64,000 bases of DNA. Origin: Dreissena polymorpha (Eukaryota > Mollusca > Bivalvia > Myida > Dreissenidae). Position numbers and translations under genes: made by a program. The stretch covers positions 12,805,304 through 12,869,303 of the forward strand of contig NC_068360.1 in assembly GCF_020536995.1 (NCBI RefSeq), read 5' to 3'. This document shows, one piece after another, positions 36,270-49,207 of this stretch; position 1 is the first letter of the stretch; every line of letters starts with the position of its first letter. Below the pieces are notes generated by a model, which made no database searches, was not told the origin of the DNA, and saw only the letters and a list, made by a program, of their open reading frames with translations.

Positions 36270-39200
36270 TACACCAGTCACATTTGACCGTAACAGTTAA
36301 ATGAGTATGGTTCGCTTCATTGGATTAAACGCGTCCATGATGGAAAACAGTTTAGTCCTCGCAACAGAACTATAATATTTTAATGCAAAAAAGTTAAATG
36401 TCTGGTTAATATTGGAGAGCTGTACAAAAGAGAGTAGCATATAGAAAAAAACTAATTATCAAAATAAACAAATGAATGAAGCAAAAAGTAATGTTTATTA
36501 CAATGAAACATCATATTAAATAAATATGTTCATACAAGTAAAATAATGTATGTCATACTTGTTTTGAATTTTAAATATAATGATTTTAATGCACGTTTGA
36601 ATTATTGCTTTGAAAAGTTTCCAAAAGGTACTGTTCCATAATAATTTATACAGTGAAATGTTTTTGTATTTTGTAAAATTGTTCGTTGCTAATTTCTTAA
36701 TATTAGATCATGGTGATTTATATACCGCACTATGCTCATTTGAAAAGAATTTTGTTTGGCATACCTGATCTCAAACGGTTGTACCGTACTAAACTGTACT
36801 GCACTGTACTACAAAGCACTGCTATGCAACGCACTGCACTGAATTGAACTGTACTGGCTGTACTGCACAGTGTTGTATTTTATTGTTATGTATTGTAATA
36901 TATTATATTGCATTGTAGTGTTATGCATTGTATTGTATTGCTGTGTGGTGTGTTGGACTATCATCAAATGAGATTCAATTCTTTTGCGTACCAGTGTGAT
37001 AGATGGTATTATAAAGGTTTATTAGAACAATCCCTCATATTCTCGTTTGAATAACGGGTATCTTTAGAATTTAAGATTGTTTTTCCTGTTCCCAAAAATT
37101 ACACATAGTCAATCATAAGTTAACTGTATGCATTATATAAGCATGTTTTTCTTGTTATTACTGAGAACGTATATGAGGCCACGACTTTTATATTTCTTGG
37201 TTTACAAAACCGCCGACCCTAATTTTTGGAAAATGGGAAAAAAAATAAAATCGGAAAATCGTCTTTTTTTATATATTTTATTCCCGACCGCACTGAAAAA
37301 CGAGCGAAACGAGAAAAAAAAAGATCCGGTTTGAGTACGGTTGCGAATAAAATCAAGTAAGTACAATCAACGATTGGTTCACATATATTACAGAGAACGG
37401 GATATTTTTCAATGTGACTCAGTATGTACCAGTCCTTTTATGGGCACTTCTCAAAATTTATTTAATTACAGACAATAGGAAAATCAGCGTCAGTAAAATG
37501 TCGACCGCATCAAAATTTATTTCCGAGTCTGTGACGCAACTATATTGTTTAACATGTTTATTATATTAAACAAACCCGGTATTATAGTAGATAAAAAAGT
37601 ATTTCCTTGCAATTTGATAATAAGTATAAATAATCCAATAAAATACTGCCATTATTTACGATATATGTGTTTAGGAATTTTGTAAACACGTCCGCCATAG
37701 TTTATAGGAACTGTGCAAAAAGTTTGGAAATCGGAACAAATCGGTATATCTCGGAAAATCATTGATAAATGTATTTGTCGTTTTGATGCTTAGGGCCGAG
37801 TAATTTCGGCAAATCGGAACTCAACTTGCGTAAAATACTAGCTCAATTAACCGTTAAACTCCGCCTCCGTTCTCTGCAAAAGATTCGAAGGCGGAGCTAT
37901 GCACGTGCTATTATTAAATTGGAGGATTGCAATTGAGAAACAAACGCACAATTGGTTCGGCATGTTAATTGCTAGACAAAGGAAGCCAATTTTGTCGGCG
38001 CGAAATTTGTCGCTTTATTGCTTCAGACAGCAAGCGGCTTTCCTTTGATGACGTCAAACTGTCAATTCACACAGACTGCACATTTTCCGAAGACTTTAAC
38101 TGGCTCCTTGTTTACAATTCCAGTAAAAACACTTGCTAACATTAAACTTTGGATTAAATTATCAAAATAAAGCAAAAGCCAAGTTGACAAATATGATTGT
38201 ATTAATTCGCGTCAGTTCAAATAAGACGTTTTGCGTTGTAAATCAACGAGTTTTCACACGGACTCTAGATTCCACGTCAATATACACTCCGTGGTTTTCA
38301 TGACAACAACAACTTTAACAAACATTACCGCGACGACGCGGGGATCGATCTACTCGATTTTTTTTCATGGACGATGTTATAAGTCGAATAGGAGCAAACA
38401 CATACTTTGTGTATGAGTAGTTTATCTTATATAAGATTTATGCAACGGGCATCGCATTGCGTAATGGTGCGCATCGAATTACGGAAATGAAGCGCAGTTT
38501 TCGTTTTAATGGGAGAAGAACGCATGTCATTTAATGGAGTGTTTAAAATTGCCTGATGTTACAAAAGGTGCTTTTAGGTGACTCATTTCATTTGAAGATA
38601 TAGATGTGTTTCATTGCATAATTTGATTTTTCGTCTCTGTGTTAAGGTTATAAAAGATATGATGTCTTTGTTCTGATGTTATTAGTATTAACTTATTTTT
38701 CCAATGATGTTTTTTTTTTTTGTTTTTTTTTTTCGACCGCCCGATGGACCATTTTCAAAATAATTTTTGTAAACCAATAAAAAAAAAAGTCGTGGCCTGA
38801 TGACATTCCAACGTTTGATCGACAAACATGCTCATTTTGTTTATTGAATGCTTCAAAGTCAATATTAATATACAGATCATGTTTTCCAGAATTGTCTAAT
38901 GAATTTCGAAAGCCGATCAACATAGATTTTGTTGTGTTTCTTGATTTCATGATATAAAGTGAAACACGTTTTATGAATAATATAATCTAATCATTTTTTT
39001 TCATTTCATTGTGCTTTAAACACTATTAATTGTGTTATTCGTAAATGCAACATTACAAACATAAACACAAAATATGCACAACATGTAGAAATTTCTATAT
39101 TGCTTAACATTTTATATTGCAAGAGCAATTTGACAGAATTTGTGAAAACTTGAGACGTATAATATGTCTCTCTTCTGCAGTTCGTTTTGTATACGATGCG

Positions 39201-39777
39201 TATCAGAAAATGGTTCCAGCAAACTTGGATGATCAGCATACGCATCTTTTTGTTTATAAGGAAATTTTTATTGCAATAGCATGCACATATTATTTAAAAA
39301 CGATATCCAGAGTCTTTGGGGGAACATCGAGTCACACGACTTTATGTGTCACATGTTAACAACATGTTTCCAGTCAGTTGGATAACAAGTGGAACGTTTG
39401 ATTGAATATTGTAAAAATTAAACAATTTTAATTTTCTTAATAAAATATCATGTTCTAAAGGATCAAAGATCGTTCTTAAGCACAACACTACAAAGCAACA
39501 AATAAACTAGTATCGATTTCTTTAAGCAAAGAGAAAATTAGTTTAGTTTTTGCTGCGTTGCATCGTGACTATTCAATCCATTTTGTACATAATGTTTATT
39601 TGTTAAAAATATAAAACGATTAATGAAGAACTAATTACCAATCTGTCAGGTCAGTTAAACTTTTTAAATTGTAGTAATTTTACTAATTGAAATTAGAACT
39701 CTGACTTGTATCTGTAAGTATTGTAAATTTATTTTGCCTAATAATATTTGTTTATGGAATATCGTATTGTAAAACTG
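36270..39777. other. Gene-poor AT-rich DNA
   Basis: Low-complexity CTGTA/ATTGTA runs at 36785-36955 and homopolymer T/A tracts at 38708-38790. Short open frames only, no exon signature on either strand. Confidence 0.45.
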
Positions 39778-40390
39778 CAAGCGACGTGAAACCATCGCAC
39801 TAATTAATGCGCTGCTGTAACATGTATATTGTAATATTCCAGACTAGAATCTGTCGGTTGAGAAAAAAATCCCCTTATTATAAAGCGCAACCGACGTGGA
39901 ATCCATCGCAATAATGCGCTTATTTATACCAGAAACGTTTTAAAACTCAAACGTAAATTGGTCAGTTTATTTATATTTATCCAAATTCGCAGTGCAAGCG
40001 ACGTGGAATCCATCGCAATGCAGTGCTTAGTTATGTATGTACAAATGTACTTTTACAACTGTGACTTAAATCTGTCATTTGAGTTATAATACTCTTGATC
40101 TCAATATTCGGCGAAAGCGACATGGAATCCATCGCAATAATTCCCGAATGTATACATGAAACGTTATAATACTGACTTGAGTCTGTCAGTTGAGTTCGAA
40201 TACCCCGGCTCTAATTGTACAGCGCAAGCGAAGTGGAATCCATCGCAATCATGCGCTCAAGAACCCATGTAACGGTATAACTCTTACTTGTATCTGTCAG
40301 TTATTCAATTGCGTAATAATAACTAATTGTATTTATTTCCAGAACAGCATATATTTATGCGTAAGCGATGTGTAATCCAACGCAATCCTT
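39778..40390. repeat. ~110-bp-spaced conserved core repeat
   Basis: A core near GCAAGCGACGTGGAATCCAT followed by CGCAAT recurs six times, starting near 39778, 39887, 39993, 40111, 40222 and 40361. A second block, CTGTCAGTTGAGTT, lies between cores. The linkers are much more divergent than the cores. Confidence 0.75.
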
Positions 40391-41439
40391 CCATATTAAT
40401 AGTCTTACAACCATAACGCACAAATGTCATCGAATAGTAATTGAAATGGCTATGAATATTTTAATATATACCCACTATAAACTGTTATGCAAATTCCTTT
40501 ATCTTTTCTGGTATATCCATTCATGACTTCATTTAATCATCCCACTTTACAGAATTATTCTCTAGTTTAAGTAAATCACTTCCTACCCATAGCTGTGAAC
40601 GCCTCGTAATGAACCTGCCCGGGCTGCGGATGAGCCGGGTCATAATCTGTGGGGCCCTTAAGGGAGTTTATGTGTTGGATGAAATTATTTCATCATAGCT
40701 CTGTTTGAATTGGGTAAAATCACATTTTTAACACATATTTCGTTGAAATTTAATAGCTTTTTATACAGCCGAAACCGTTCTTTTCGGTATTCATGTCTAA
40801 TATGTTTGGTTTTTAGTAAGATATCTTAACTAATAGCAACATTAACAAATCTTACCCACTACATACAGCGCTAAGTCCAACAACTATATGCGGACCTATA
40901 CATTCGTAAAGCTCTCCGTCTGATTTCTTTATTTTATTTTTTAATTATTAAAGTGACCAAACTGATTGATGGCCACTATATGTTAAAACTGTATCGAATG
41001 GTTTATGTGTTGTAATATTGTCTGAGCATTTATAAGTTGACAAAAAGTAATATTGGTGTACAGTCTTTCATAGTTCAAGGTGTTCTTCACAATGTACGAA
41101 AATATATAAAGTTATAAAAACTATCAGTTTTATCATGACGTTATTTTTACGTTCGATCATATACTCATTGATTCACGTGATGATTGAGTCAGAATGACAT
41201 TCATCGAGACTTCTATCGGACGAAATGCATTGAAACGCCGATGTGACTCAAGTAGATTAGGAAAGTGGCAGACGACATTCGAATGGCACAGACTGCATAT
41301 TTGGTATGTAGTTTTGAAAATTCAAAGATTTTATACGAACTTAGAACATAGCCGATTGCTCTTCTTTTATCTCAATATTGTCTTATTTGAAACTTGCAAA
41401 AAGAACTACCGGAGAAATTGATAAAGCTTAATACATACA
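40391..41439. other. Intergenic DNA, no supported gene
   Basis: AT-rich with short open frames; a GC-rich island near 40615-40675 (CCGGGCTGCGGATGAGCCGG) matches nothing I recognise. Confidence 0.4.
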
Positions 41440-41843
41440 TGCGTACGTACGTATGTACTTATGTATGTATGTATGTATGTATGTTTGTATGACTGTATGT
41501 ATTTCTTTTGACCTTGCAGTCAAGGATAACCCTTATTTTCAATGGGGTCCTTTGGGGTTTTTGCTGAAGAGACACCAAGCAGAAGAGACAGTATTGAGAT
41601 ACAAGGAATCCGGGTGTGATACCCTAGCTCTTTGCGAATAGATCCATTGGTTCTTTTACGTGCTCAGTGTATAGCACCGATACACGCGAGAATTACCTGG
41701 GTTTCATACCAGTATATCTCTAGTTGGGTGGGAAACACTTGAAGCATTTCTGAAATTTCCAGTGCCCCGGCCAGGAATTGAACCGGAGACCTCTGGAATG
41801 GTAGACCAGTGTGTTACCACTCGACTACCGCACCACCCTAGCT
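41440..41843 (-). repeat. tRNA-derived SINE
   Basis: On the minus strand the head reads GGTGGTGCGGTAGTCGAGTG (A box) with the B box GGTTCAATTCC at 41784-41774, then a body with GTGCTATACACTGAGCAC and a tail of ATAC tetranucleotides at 41510-41440. AGCTTA flanks both ends as a possible short target duplication. About 400 bases. Confidence 0.75.
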
Positions 41844-44290
41844 TATCGTACACACAATCATTTTGTTTGTCTACGGCAATTCAAATTAAAGTGTTTATAA
41901 ATGAAAACGTTTAACAAATATATATTGTCAGAGATAAACTGTAAAATGGTGTTGTATTACTACTAAAATGTTCAAGTTTTATTTCATATTAATAATATTT
42001 GTATGTATTTTACATATATTTCGCCAGAAGGATCACTACTTCATGTTGACGAATAAACTAATGGCATCTTCATTATGCACAATACTGTTTAAATATGTCA
42101 AACTGTAGCTGTAAATTGGCATGAGATTTTAAGCGGGGACTGTAGATTTTTCGGATTGTTTACCATTAGATGATCTTAAATATATTTTTGGTAATGTTGA
42201 TCCTCACATTGCTAGACCTATTATGAATGTGTCAGGATGTAATAACTTGGTCGAGACTAGGAGTTTGTGTAAATCGTGTTTAAATTTATTCGAAATTATA
42301 AATCAATTTCATTTTCCTCCTTGATGTTCTTGCAAAATCTCACCACTGTGGCCGTTCGATTGTCATAATTAAAAAAGTCGAACTTCATGACCTGTGACTC
42401 TAATATATAAAGCATTCAAGGAGCAAACAGCTGCAGTGCCTTTAGCGCTTTGATTTTCTACAGTCCCAAGATCGAATATGCAACATTACTCGATTTAGAT
42501 TACTTAACAAGTCGCAGTGGAAAAGGTTCGCTGTGGGAGCGTTCTTTAGATTTCCCCCATACAAACCAAGTACTTCTTCTAGTCCCAAGAAATGGACTCG
42601 AGAGCATTTCAAATAAGCATTAGGCTTTCAATGCAATCGAGCTGAAATAAATATGTTTAAAGTTTAAACTAACATTACTCGATGTCGACCCAACATTGGC
42701 ATAATGCCGTCATTCCATTTTTACATTTGTCCGAGTCAAAATCGGCTTCTACTGCTTCCACTTAACCAGTTTCTATGTTCATGAGCTCAAATATGGTAAA
42801 ATGACGACCAGATTTTCATAGAAACGTGTGGTATTCAACATTAAAACAATGGCATGATAGAACTTGAAAACCCTCCTACTCTTCCCCAAAGTCATTAGAT
42901 GATATTTAACAAATGTTTAATTTTTTAAGGGACGATATCTGCACTTTGTCAGCAAGCACCTATTTGACTAACGGCCAACGGCAAATATATTCGTGAAAGT
43001 GGATGCACTACTGCGCTTTATTACTAAACGGATAATATTACTAATACAGATTTCTTAAACAATACACGCGTGACTCAAACTGCAATTATACCCCACAAAA
43101 TGAAATTTTATTACGACTTTGTTTATATAGATGGGAATTCAAAATAGAGCAATTCTTGCATTGCGTTCTCTATATATATGTTCTTTATTTTATATCATTG
43201 AGCTTAAAATAATTAAACCTTTATCAATACGGAGTGTTGTATTCAAGAACTTCTACGAATGCCCTGTTGGCAATCTACAATTCAACAACTTCCGATTCTA
43301 TCGTATTATCGTTTTAGAATTTCCCGAATTGTTTTCCATTTGAAAACATGTACAATACGAGACACACTGGCAACATTAAGAAATGCAACCTCCGCGCAGA
43401 GATTGTACTATTGCCGAGCCAGGGTGCGGGATCACGTGACTTTGTGGGGTAACCCCCTTTTAACTTTAATGGAATTATACACGACGTATAAAAGTGGTAC
43501 TTTATTTCAAATAACTTTTTAATATTATTTTTCTAAAGAATTTCAACAAGTGCATAAAATACATATTTTTATGCTGCTTATGGTGATTTGACAAACATCG
43601 GAATTACTTTATTTAATAAGCCAGTGTTCTTGTTTAAAAATCCGGTATCTACTGCATTCAATGTACACGGTTATGCCTCACGCAACGTGAAATTTTGTCA
43701 CCGATTTCAGACGTATTCAAGGACTTATTCTTATACCTTAAGATATCGGCACAAACTGCAAGAAAAACTGTCTTTTATGCACTAAAGATATTTGCAAATG
43801 TATTTCAATAACTTCAGATTTTTTAAAGAATAACGTTCTTAACGGTGTGTCGAGCCCGGTGTGTCATTCTGTCCAGCCCGTGTGGAAAACCCGGGAAAAC
43901 CCGTTGACTCTGCACCCTGCGAGCGTAGCTCGATTACAAATACCTGCCGTTATAAGCAACCACGCGATGATAGCCGAGCCAGCCACGGTATACAATAATG
44001 TTCATGTTGTTATTTTTAGTGTTTTTTTTTTATTAAGGGGTAATTTATTTTTCATTATGAACCTAACCTTAAACACTATTTTCAAAATATAAAAAAAATG
44101 ATACTAATTTTCATTATATAATACTTACAAAAATCATTCAATATCTGGGTGGATTTTCTTGTAATGTTAGTGGTTATCGATAGTGGCCGTGGGGAGATAA
44201 CCGCTGCGAGGAGTTTGTCAGAAAAGAGAGCCAAATTGCTTCTCTGCATTTTCCATGCTTCTTGATGTTTTATCCTCCCCGAGCAGCAGG
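41844..44290. other. Gene-poor DNA
   Basis: No supported gene. GC-richer patches at 43385-43460 and 43846-43990 are not convincingly coding. A minus-strand stretch at 44290-44130 ending in a strong donor-like GTAAGTATT was considered as an exon but has no recognisable product. Confidence 0.4.
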
Positions 44291-44294
44291 AGCA

Positions 44295-45655
44295 GCACAC
44301 AGGTGGCGTGACTTCCTAGTGTGCATACCTAACACACCGGTGGCGTGACTTCCTAGTGTGTATACCTGCAGCACACAGGTGGCGTGACTTCCTAGTGTGT
44401 ATATCTGCAGCACACAGGTGGCGCGACTTCCTAGTGTGTATACCTTGCACACAGGTGGCGTGACTTCCTAGTGTGTATACCTGCAGCACACAGGTGGCGT
44501 GACTTCCTATTGTGTATACCTGCAGCACACAGGTGGCGTGACTTCCTAGTGTGTATACCTTGCACACAGGTGGCGTGACTTCCTAGTGTGTATACCTGCA
44601 GCACACAGGCACAGGTGGTTAGCGTGTGGCTATGATATTAATTAGTGAAAGCATCATTTTGAATGATAAATAATCATATTAAAACGAAAAATTAACTTTT
44701 CTGAAAAAAAAATTCACTATCAAATATATATATAACAAGGTATGCAACTCAAAATCATCCCAAAACGGGGTGCATCGCTTTGAACAGCCATATCTTCATC
44801 AATTGTGCAGCGATTTTCACGATCTCGGTCTTATTCAACGCAGAAATGAATTTCCTTTCTGGAAATGTATATGTCTTGCAATATTTTTACAAATTCTGGG
44901 TCAACTTTTAAGAAATAACACGATACACAACTCGCATGACCCAGTTGACAGTGATCATGCAGTCTTTAAGACTGAAATCTTCACGGAGTAAAGGGCAACT
45001 TCCCTACAAAGTTCATGTAGTTCGATACCATAATTCAATAAAACGTATGAAAAAACATTATTACCGTTCTTGCCGTTACATTATGCATCAAGACTAACTG
45101 TCCAGCGCCGTTTGAAACCTTTGTTTACATACATTTCAACTAACTGACATTTTAAACATACGGGTCATTTCATTGGTCCAATGCGGAGGTGTGTCTTTAC
45201 AACTGGAGATTTCATTCATAAAGACTGCATGATCACTGTCAACTGGGTCATACGTGTTGTGTATCGTGTTATTTCTTAAAAGTTGACCCAGCATTTGTAA
45301 AAATATTGCAAGACATATACATTTCCAGAAAGGAAATTCATTTCTGCGTTGAATAAGACCGAGATCGTGAAAATCGCTGCACAATTGATGAAGATATGGC
45401 TGTTCAAAGCGATGCACCCCGTTTTGGGCTGATTTTGAGTTGCATACCTTGTTATATATATATTTCATAGTAAAATTTTGTTTTTCAGAAAAGTTAATAT
45501 TTCGTTATAATATGATTATTTATCATTCAAAATGATGTTTTCACTAATTAATATCATAGCCACACGCTAACCACCTGTGCACACAGATGGCGTGACTTCC
45601 TAGTGTGTATACCTGCAGCACACAGGTGGCGTGACTTCCTAGTGTGTATACCTAA
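44295..45655. repeat. 39-bp minisatellite split by a foldback element
   Basis: Units of CACACAGGTGGCGTGACTTC plus CTAGTGTGTATACCTGCAG occupy 44295-44609 and resume in the same orientation at 45580-45655. The inserted DNA between them is a single foldback element. Confidence 0.88.
44610..45579. mobile_element. Foldback element with ~380-bp inverted arms
   Basis: Starts CACAGGTGGTTAGCGTGTGG and ends with its inverse, CCACACGCTAACCACCTGTG. The arms (44610 to about 44995 and about 45190-45579) are highly similar, with about 195 bases between. Each arm holds the same open frame (HRFEQPYLHQLCSDFHDLGL, then IQRRNEFPFWKC). CACACAGG before and CACACAGA after could be an 8-base target duplication, blurred by the host repeat. 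Confidence 0.8.
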
Positions 45656-48600
45656 ACACTCCTCCACACATCATTTCGTGGGGTTTCTGCAGGATCCGTT
45701 CGTTATGGATAAAATATAAAGACGTCATTGGAAATAAGTTCCCTAACATTCCGAATGTTTCGGCGAACATTCCGAACCCGTCTCGATTCAGTATCAACAT
45801 TTGGGTGCTGAAGTTCTTTCGATTCAGATCAGGCACGCAAGCTTCCTAAAGGATCCAAAGGGTTAAAACAGACACCGAATGGTCCCAGATCTTCGCTAAG
45901 AAACACCGAAAAATTCAAATCCTCTTTTGTGAATCATTCGGAAGCCTAGTGAACTGCAGGTTTTGAAAATCTTAATTAATAAAGATTTTGTTGGTTTGTG
46001 TGTATTTAAATAAGAACAAGGCCTAGTATTTGAATAATAAATATTTATTCGCAATTTAGCAAATAAGTAGACGTATGTTACTGTAGGTATGTTTACAGCA
46101 GGGGCCGGCCGCGTTTCTCTTTCTCCCACGTGACCCTCTTATGGTAATATTGAAGTACTTTATTGCCGTGTCAGGCTTTTATCTGTTATAAAATAAGTAT
46201 CGTCAATGTGAAATTAATGGATGTATCTTACCTTGAATCATCTTCTAATATTCCATTTGTTGATGTTAACCGAGAGGAGTAGCAAACAATGCACTGTAGC
46301 TTTGCAACTAGGAATTGAAGCTGGTCGTCTCGGTCCTAAATGCACTTAATAAACCCCATTACTTTTTATCCATTTACGCATATTGCACTTGCATTTGTTG
46401 TTATACACAAATACCTTGCTGTGTAGAAATGAATTCAGTTATGTCTCAAGTAAGTACCTTGTAATCATTACCTTTGTAATATTTTACCATCATTCCGTGT
46501 TTTAATGTTAGAAATTCATTCATCACGTAGATTATCTAAGGAATCAATGTTGTGTAACTATGTGACGAAGGCAGCGTGGTTTCTCCGCCATTTTGTATCT
46601 ATGGCTGTTTTTGGCCGGTGGCCGATTTATGGCCGCGGCCAATTTTTGGCCACATTTCGGCCAAAATTCAAACGTTTTGTTGATTTTCTAGTCATTCTTG
46701 GTTTTCTCACTGGGTAGTCAGCATTACACCAGCATGCTCCCAGATAATGTAAATTTTTTAATCCATTTTCGTAACAAGTAATTAAAACACATTGGGAATA
46801 AACATAAATCCATTAGTTAACACTTTTTCCACAAAATATTTATTATTTTTATGTAACGAAACTTAGTGCTAAATCTCTTAGAATATTTTAAAATAGTGTG
46901 ACTGTGAATATGTCTACGTCATCGCTGTGACGCATAAGCTAGTGTTAATTTTTAATTCGGAGAACTGAACGCACTTCACTACTTTAAAGCTACTGTTGCT
47001 CGTTTTAATGCTAATGCGTTATTGTGGATATTTGCATTCCAATCGCATGAAATAAAATGTATCCTTCGGATTCATCGTCGTGGTTTTATTGACACATTGT
47101 TGCCTAACTTTATTAGCTCTACGCTACCAATGTTTAGAGCTAGGCCCAAACAATATCTCAGTGATACGCGTTCTACGGGTGCTGACCAGCGGTCGTAGAT
47201 AACTAAAATCGACAGATTACTGAGGTGGCGGTAGAAAATCTACATCGTCCGCAATGTCACCATACGGCGAATCCCCATTTTCACAGGTCGTACCGACCGC
47301 CGTAGAAGTTTTGCTATAAGTTAACGTGGTTCCACGGCTCCCGTACGGCAGGGTTTAATTTTATTTTAAAATATCGGAAGTGATTTATAAAACAGAAATC
47401 AACTGTGTCCATATATGATGTTTATCCGTGTGTGTGCGGGGGGAGGGGGGTGGCTAGGTGCGAGGGCCCTTATGAGGACTCTGCATGAAATAACCATATA
47501 GTATTCCAACACTCCTACCACATTAGTTATGTACTTACAAGTTGCAAAAAAATAGGAAATTTTGAATAATTGCTGCAATTTTGAGATGTTAAATGCTGAA
47601 TGAAATTGCGTAATTGAATGATCAAACAAAAACTACAAATAGAGCCCTAAGTGGCACCGCATGTCTTATTGGATCTACCGCTTTTCTTAAGCGGCTGTTG
47701 GTGAAGACAGCTTTAATTTGAAGGGTGAAATAGCATGACCCACATTCGATTGCGCATGTTACGTAACACAAGATATTATGAATATGGACTCTACATTGAC
47801 TTGTTTTGTACGCGCAGGATTCCACTACATGCTGATTTTGCATGCATAAAATGGCGGATGCAATGCGTTGTTTGGCATGTAAACCTATACAAGATTCCAA
47901 AAATATAAGGTTTCAAATCTGAGAAGCCAAGAGCGGAGAGCGTTCATGGATTGAGTGATACATATAATTCACCAACGACAAGCACACCCACACACCCACG
48001 GGTGATCTCTTTAGCGTCTGCGCGCTTGATCGATTTTGTATGTTTATGCTATATATCGTGACCATAAACAACATATTATTATTGGGAACTTGAGGCAATA
48101 TAAGTATTGTTCGTTTAACAATCGCGCGTAGGTATGTATTGCACTCACCTTCTTGCGCGATATTATAAAACTCACAACAACACACCTCGTTTGCACCCAT
48201 TCCACTGTGTAATAACAAATTGCTGTCACTTCTATGCCTCCGTATTAAGCATGGCTTCTTGGTATTTGGCTTCAAAGAAGACACTATTTATACACTCGAA
48301 CCAAAAACAAACATTAATAAGTATCAATGACATCTTTTTTTTACCAAAAAATATGGGACATTGCAACTCACCAGTGTATGTGCGTGTGAACATAGTTGAG
48401 TTGGTTACATTACATTTCGATGCTTAAGTGTAACTTTACGTAAAATGTTTAAAGGTGACTTGTTCACAGTGGGGGAAAATGATGATTTCAAACAAACTTT
48501 TCATATATTCAAAAAAGAATCTATGCATTATATTCTAACAAGCAAACTAACACTTCTGACTAAAAATGATTATATATTAATGTTAACGCCTGTGGAGTGT

Positions 48601-49190
48601 ATTGGTATTAAGCTCGCTTCTAAAGGTCGCGGGTACGGTCCCCAGCAAAGGCATGTTTCATTTTATCTTTTTCTTTGATATAATAAATATTTAAAACTAT
48701 TTAAAATATTACAGTTGTGTTACGAAATTATTTCAATCACATTCTAATTATTTTTTGAATACGCAATCAGAGAACAAGCCCCTTTAAAACTGTTGATTTT
48801 AATATTCGCGACATTAACTATTTGTCATTTGTTTAAATCCATGGGCGTTAGCCCTTGCATTACTGATTTAGTTAACAAAGAGATCTAAACCCGTTGAAAT
48901 GTCTGAAAGACGTGAACATGTATGTTTACATATGTGTACTACACCAACATATCTTTGTCAGCGAGCTACATGACCGACCTTGTAAATATACGACTCAATA
49001 ATCACATTTATTTATCTTGATATAACTTGATATTCATAGTACGTATACTTATTACAATTATACAACACCATTCTTGTGATTGCCTCACTACGGTACATTT
49101 TATTGACACGTGCATGTATATTGATTTACCCTGTTATGTCTAAAAAAAACAACTATACATCTAGATACATGATTTGGCAACATTACAAAC
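45656..49190. other. Gene-poor DNA
   Basis: No supported gene on either strand. Features noted: GGCC-rich stretch at 46600-46665, a G run at 47440-47450, and a donor-like AAG|GTGAGT on the minus strand at 48155-48145 with no matching acceptor or product. Confidence 0.4.
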
Positions 49191-49207
49191 CTTGAAAGCC
49201 AAAGTTA

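Noticed and set aside
39778-40390. CRISPR-like array
   Set aside because: The core repeats are imperfect, the linkers are long and AT-rich, and the genome is eukaryotic; a decayed satellite explains it.
44130-44290. Minus-strand stretch ending in a strong GTAAGT donor
   Set aside because: No clear acceptor, no recognised motif and no compatible next exon.
46505-46717. Plus-strand frame over GGCC-rich DNA as a gene
   Set aside because: Short, compositionally driven by repeated GGCC and lacking any motif.
47913-48284. Minus-strand frame with a GTGAGT donor after NIAQE
   Set aside because: The frame does not begin with ATG, has no clear acceptor in phase with neighbours and no similarity I can name.
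48560-48680. GCGGGTACGGTCCCCAGC as a tRNA gene or SINE B box
   Set aside because: No A box or cloverleaf partner at the right distance.
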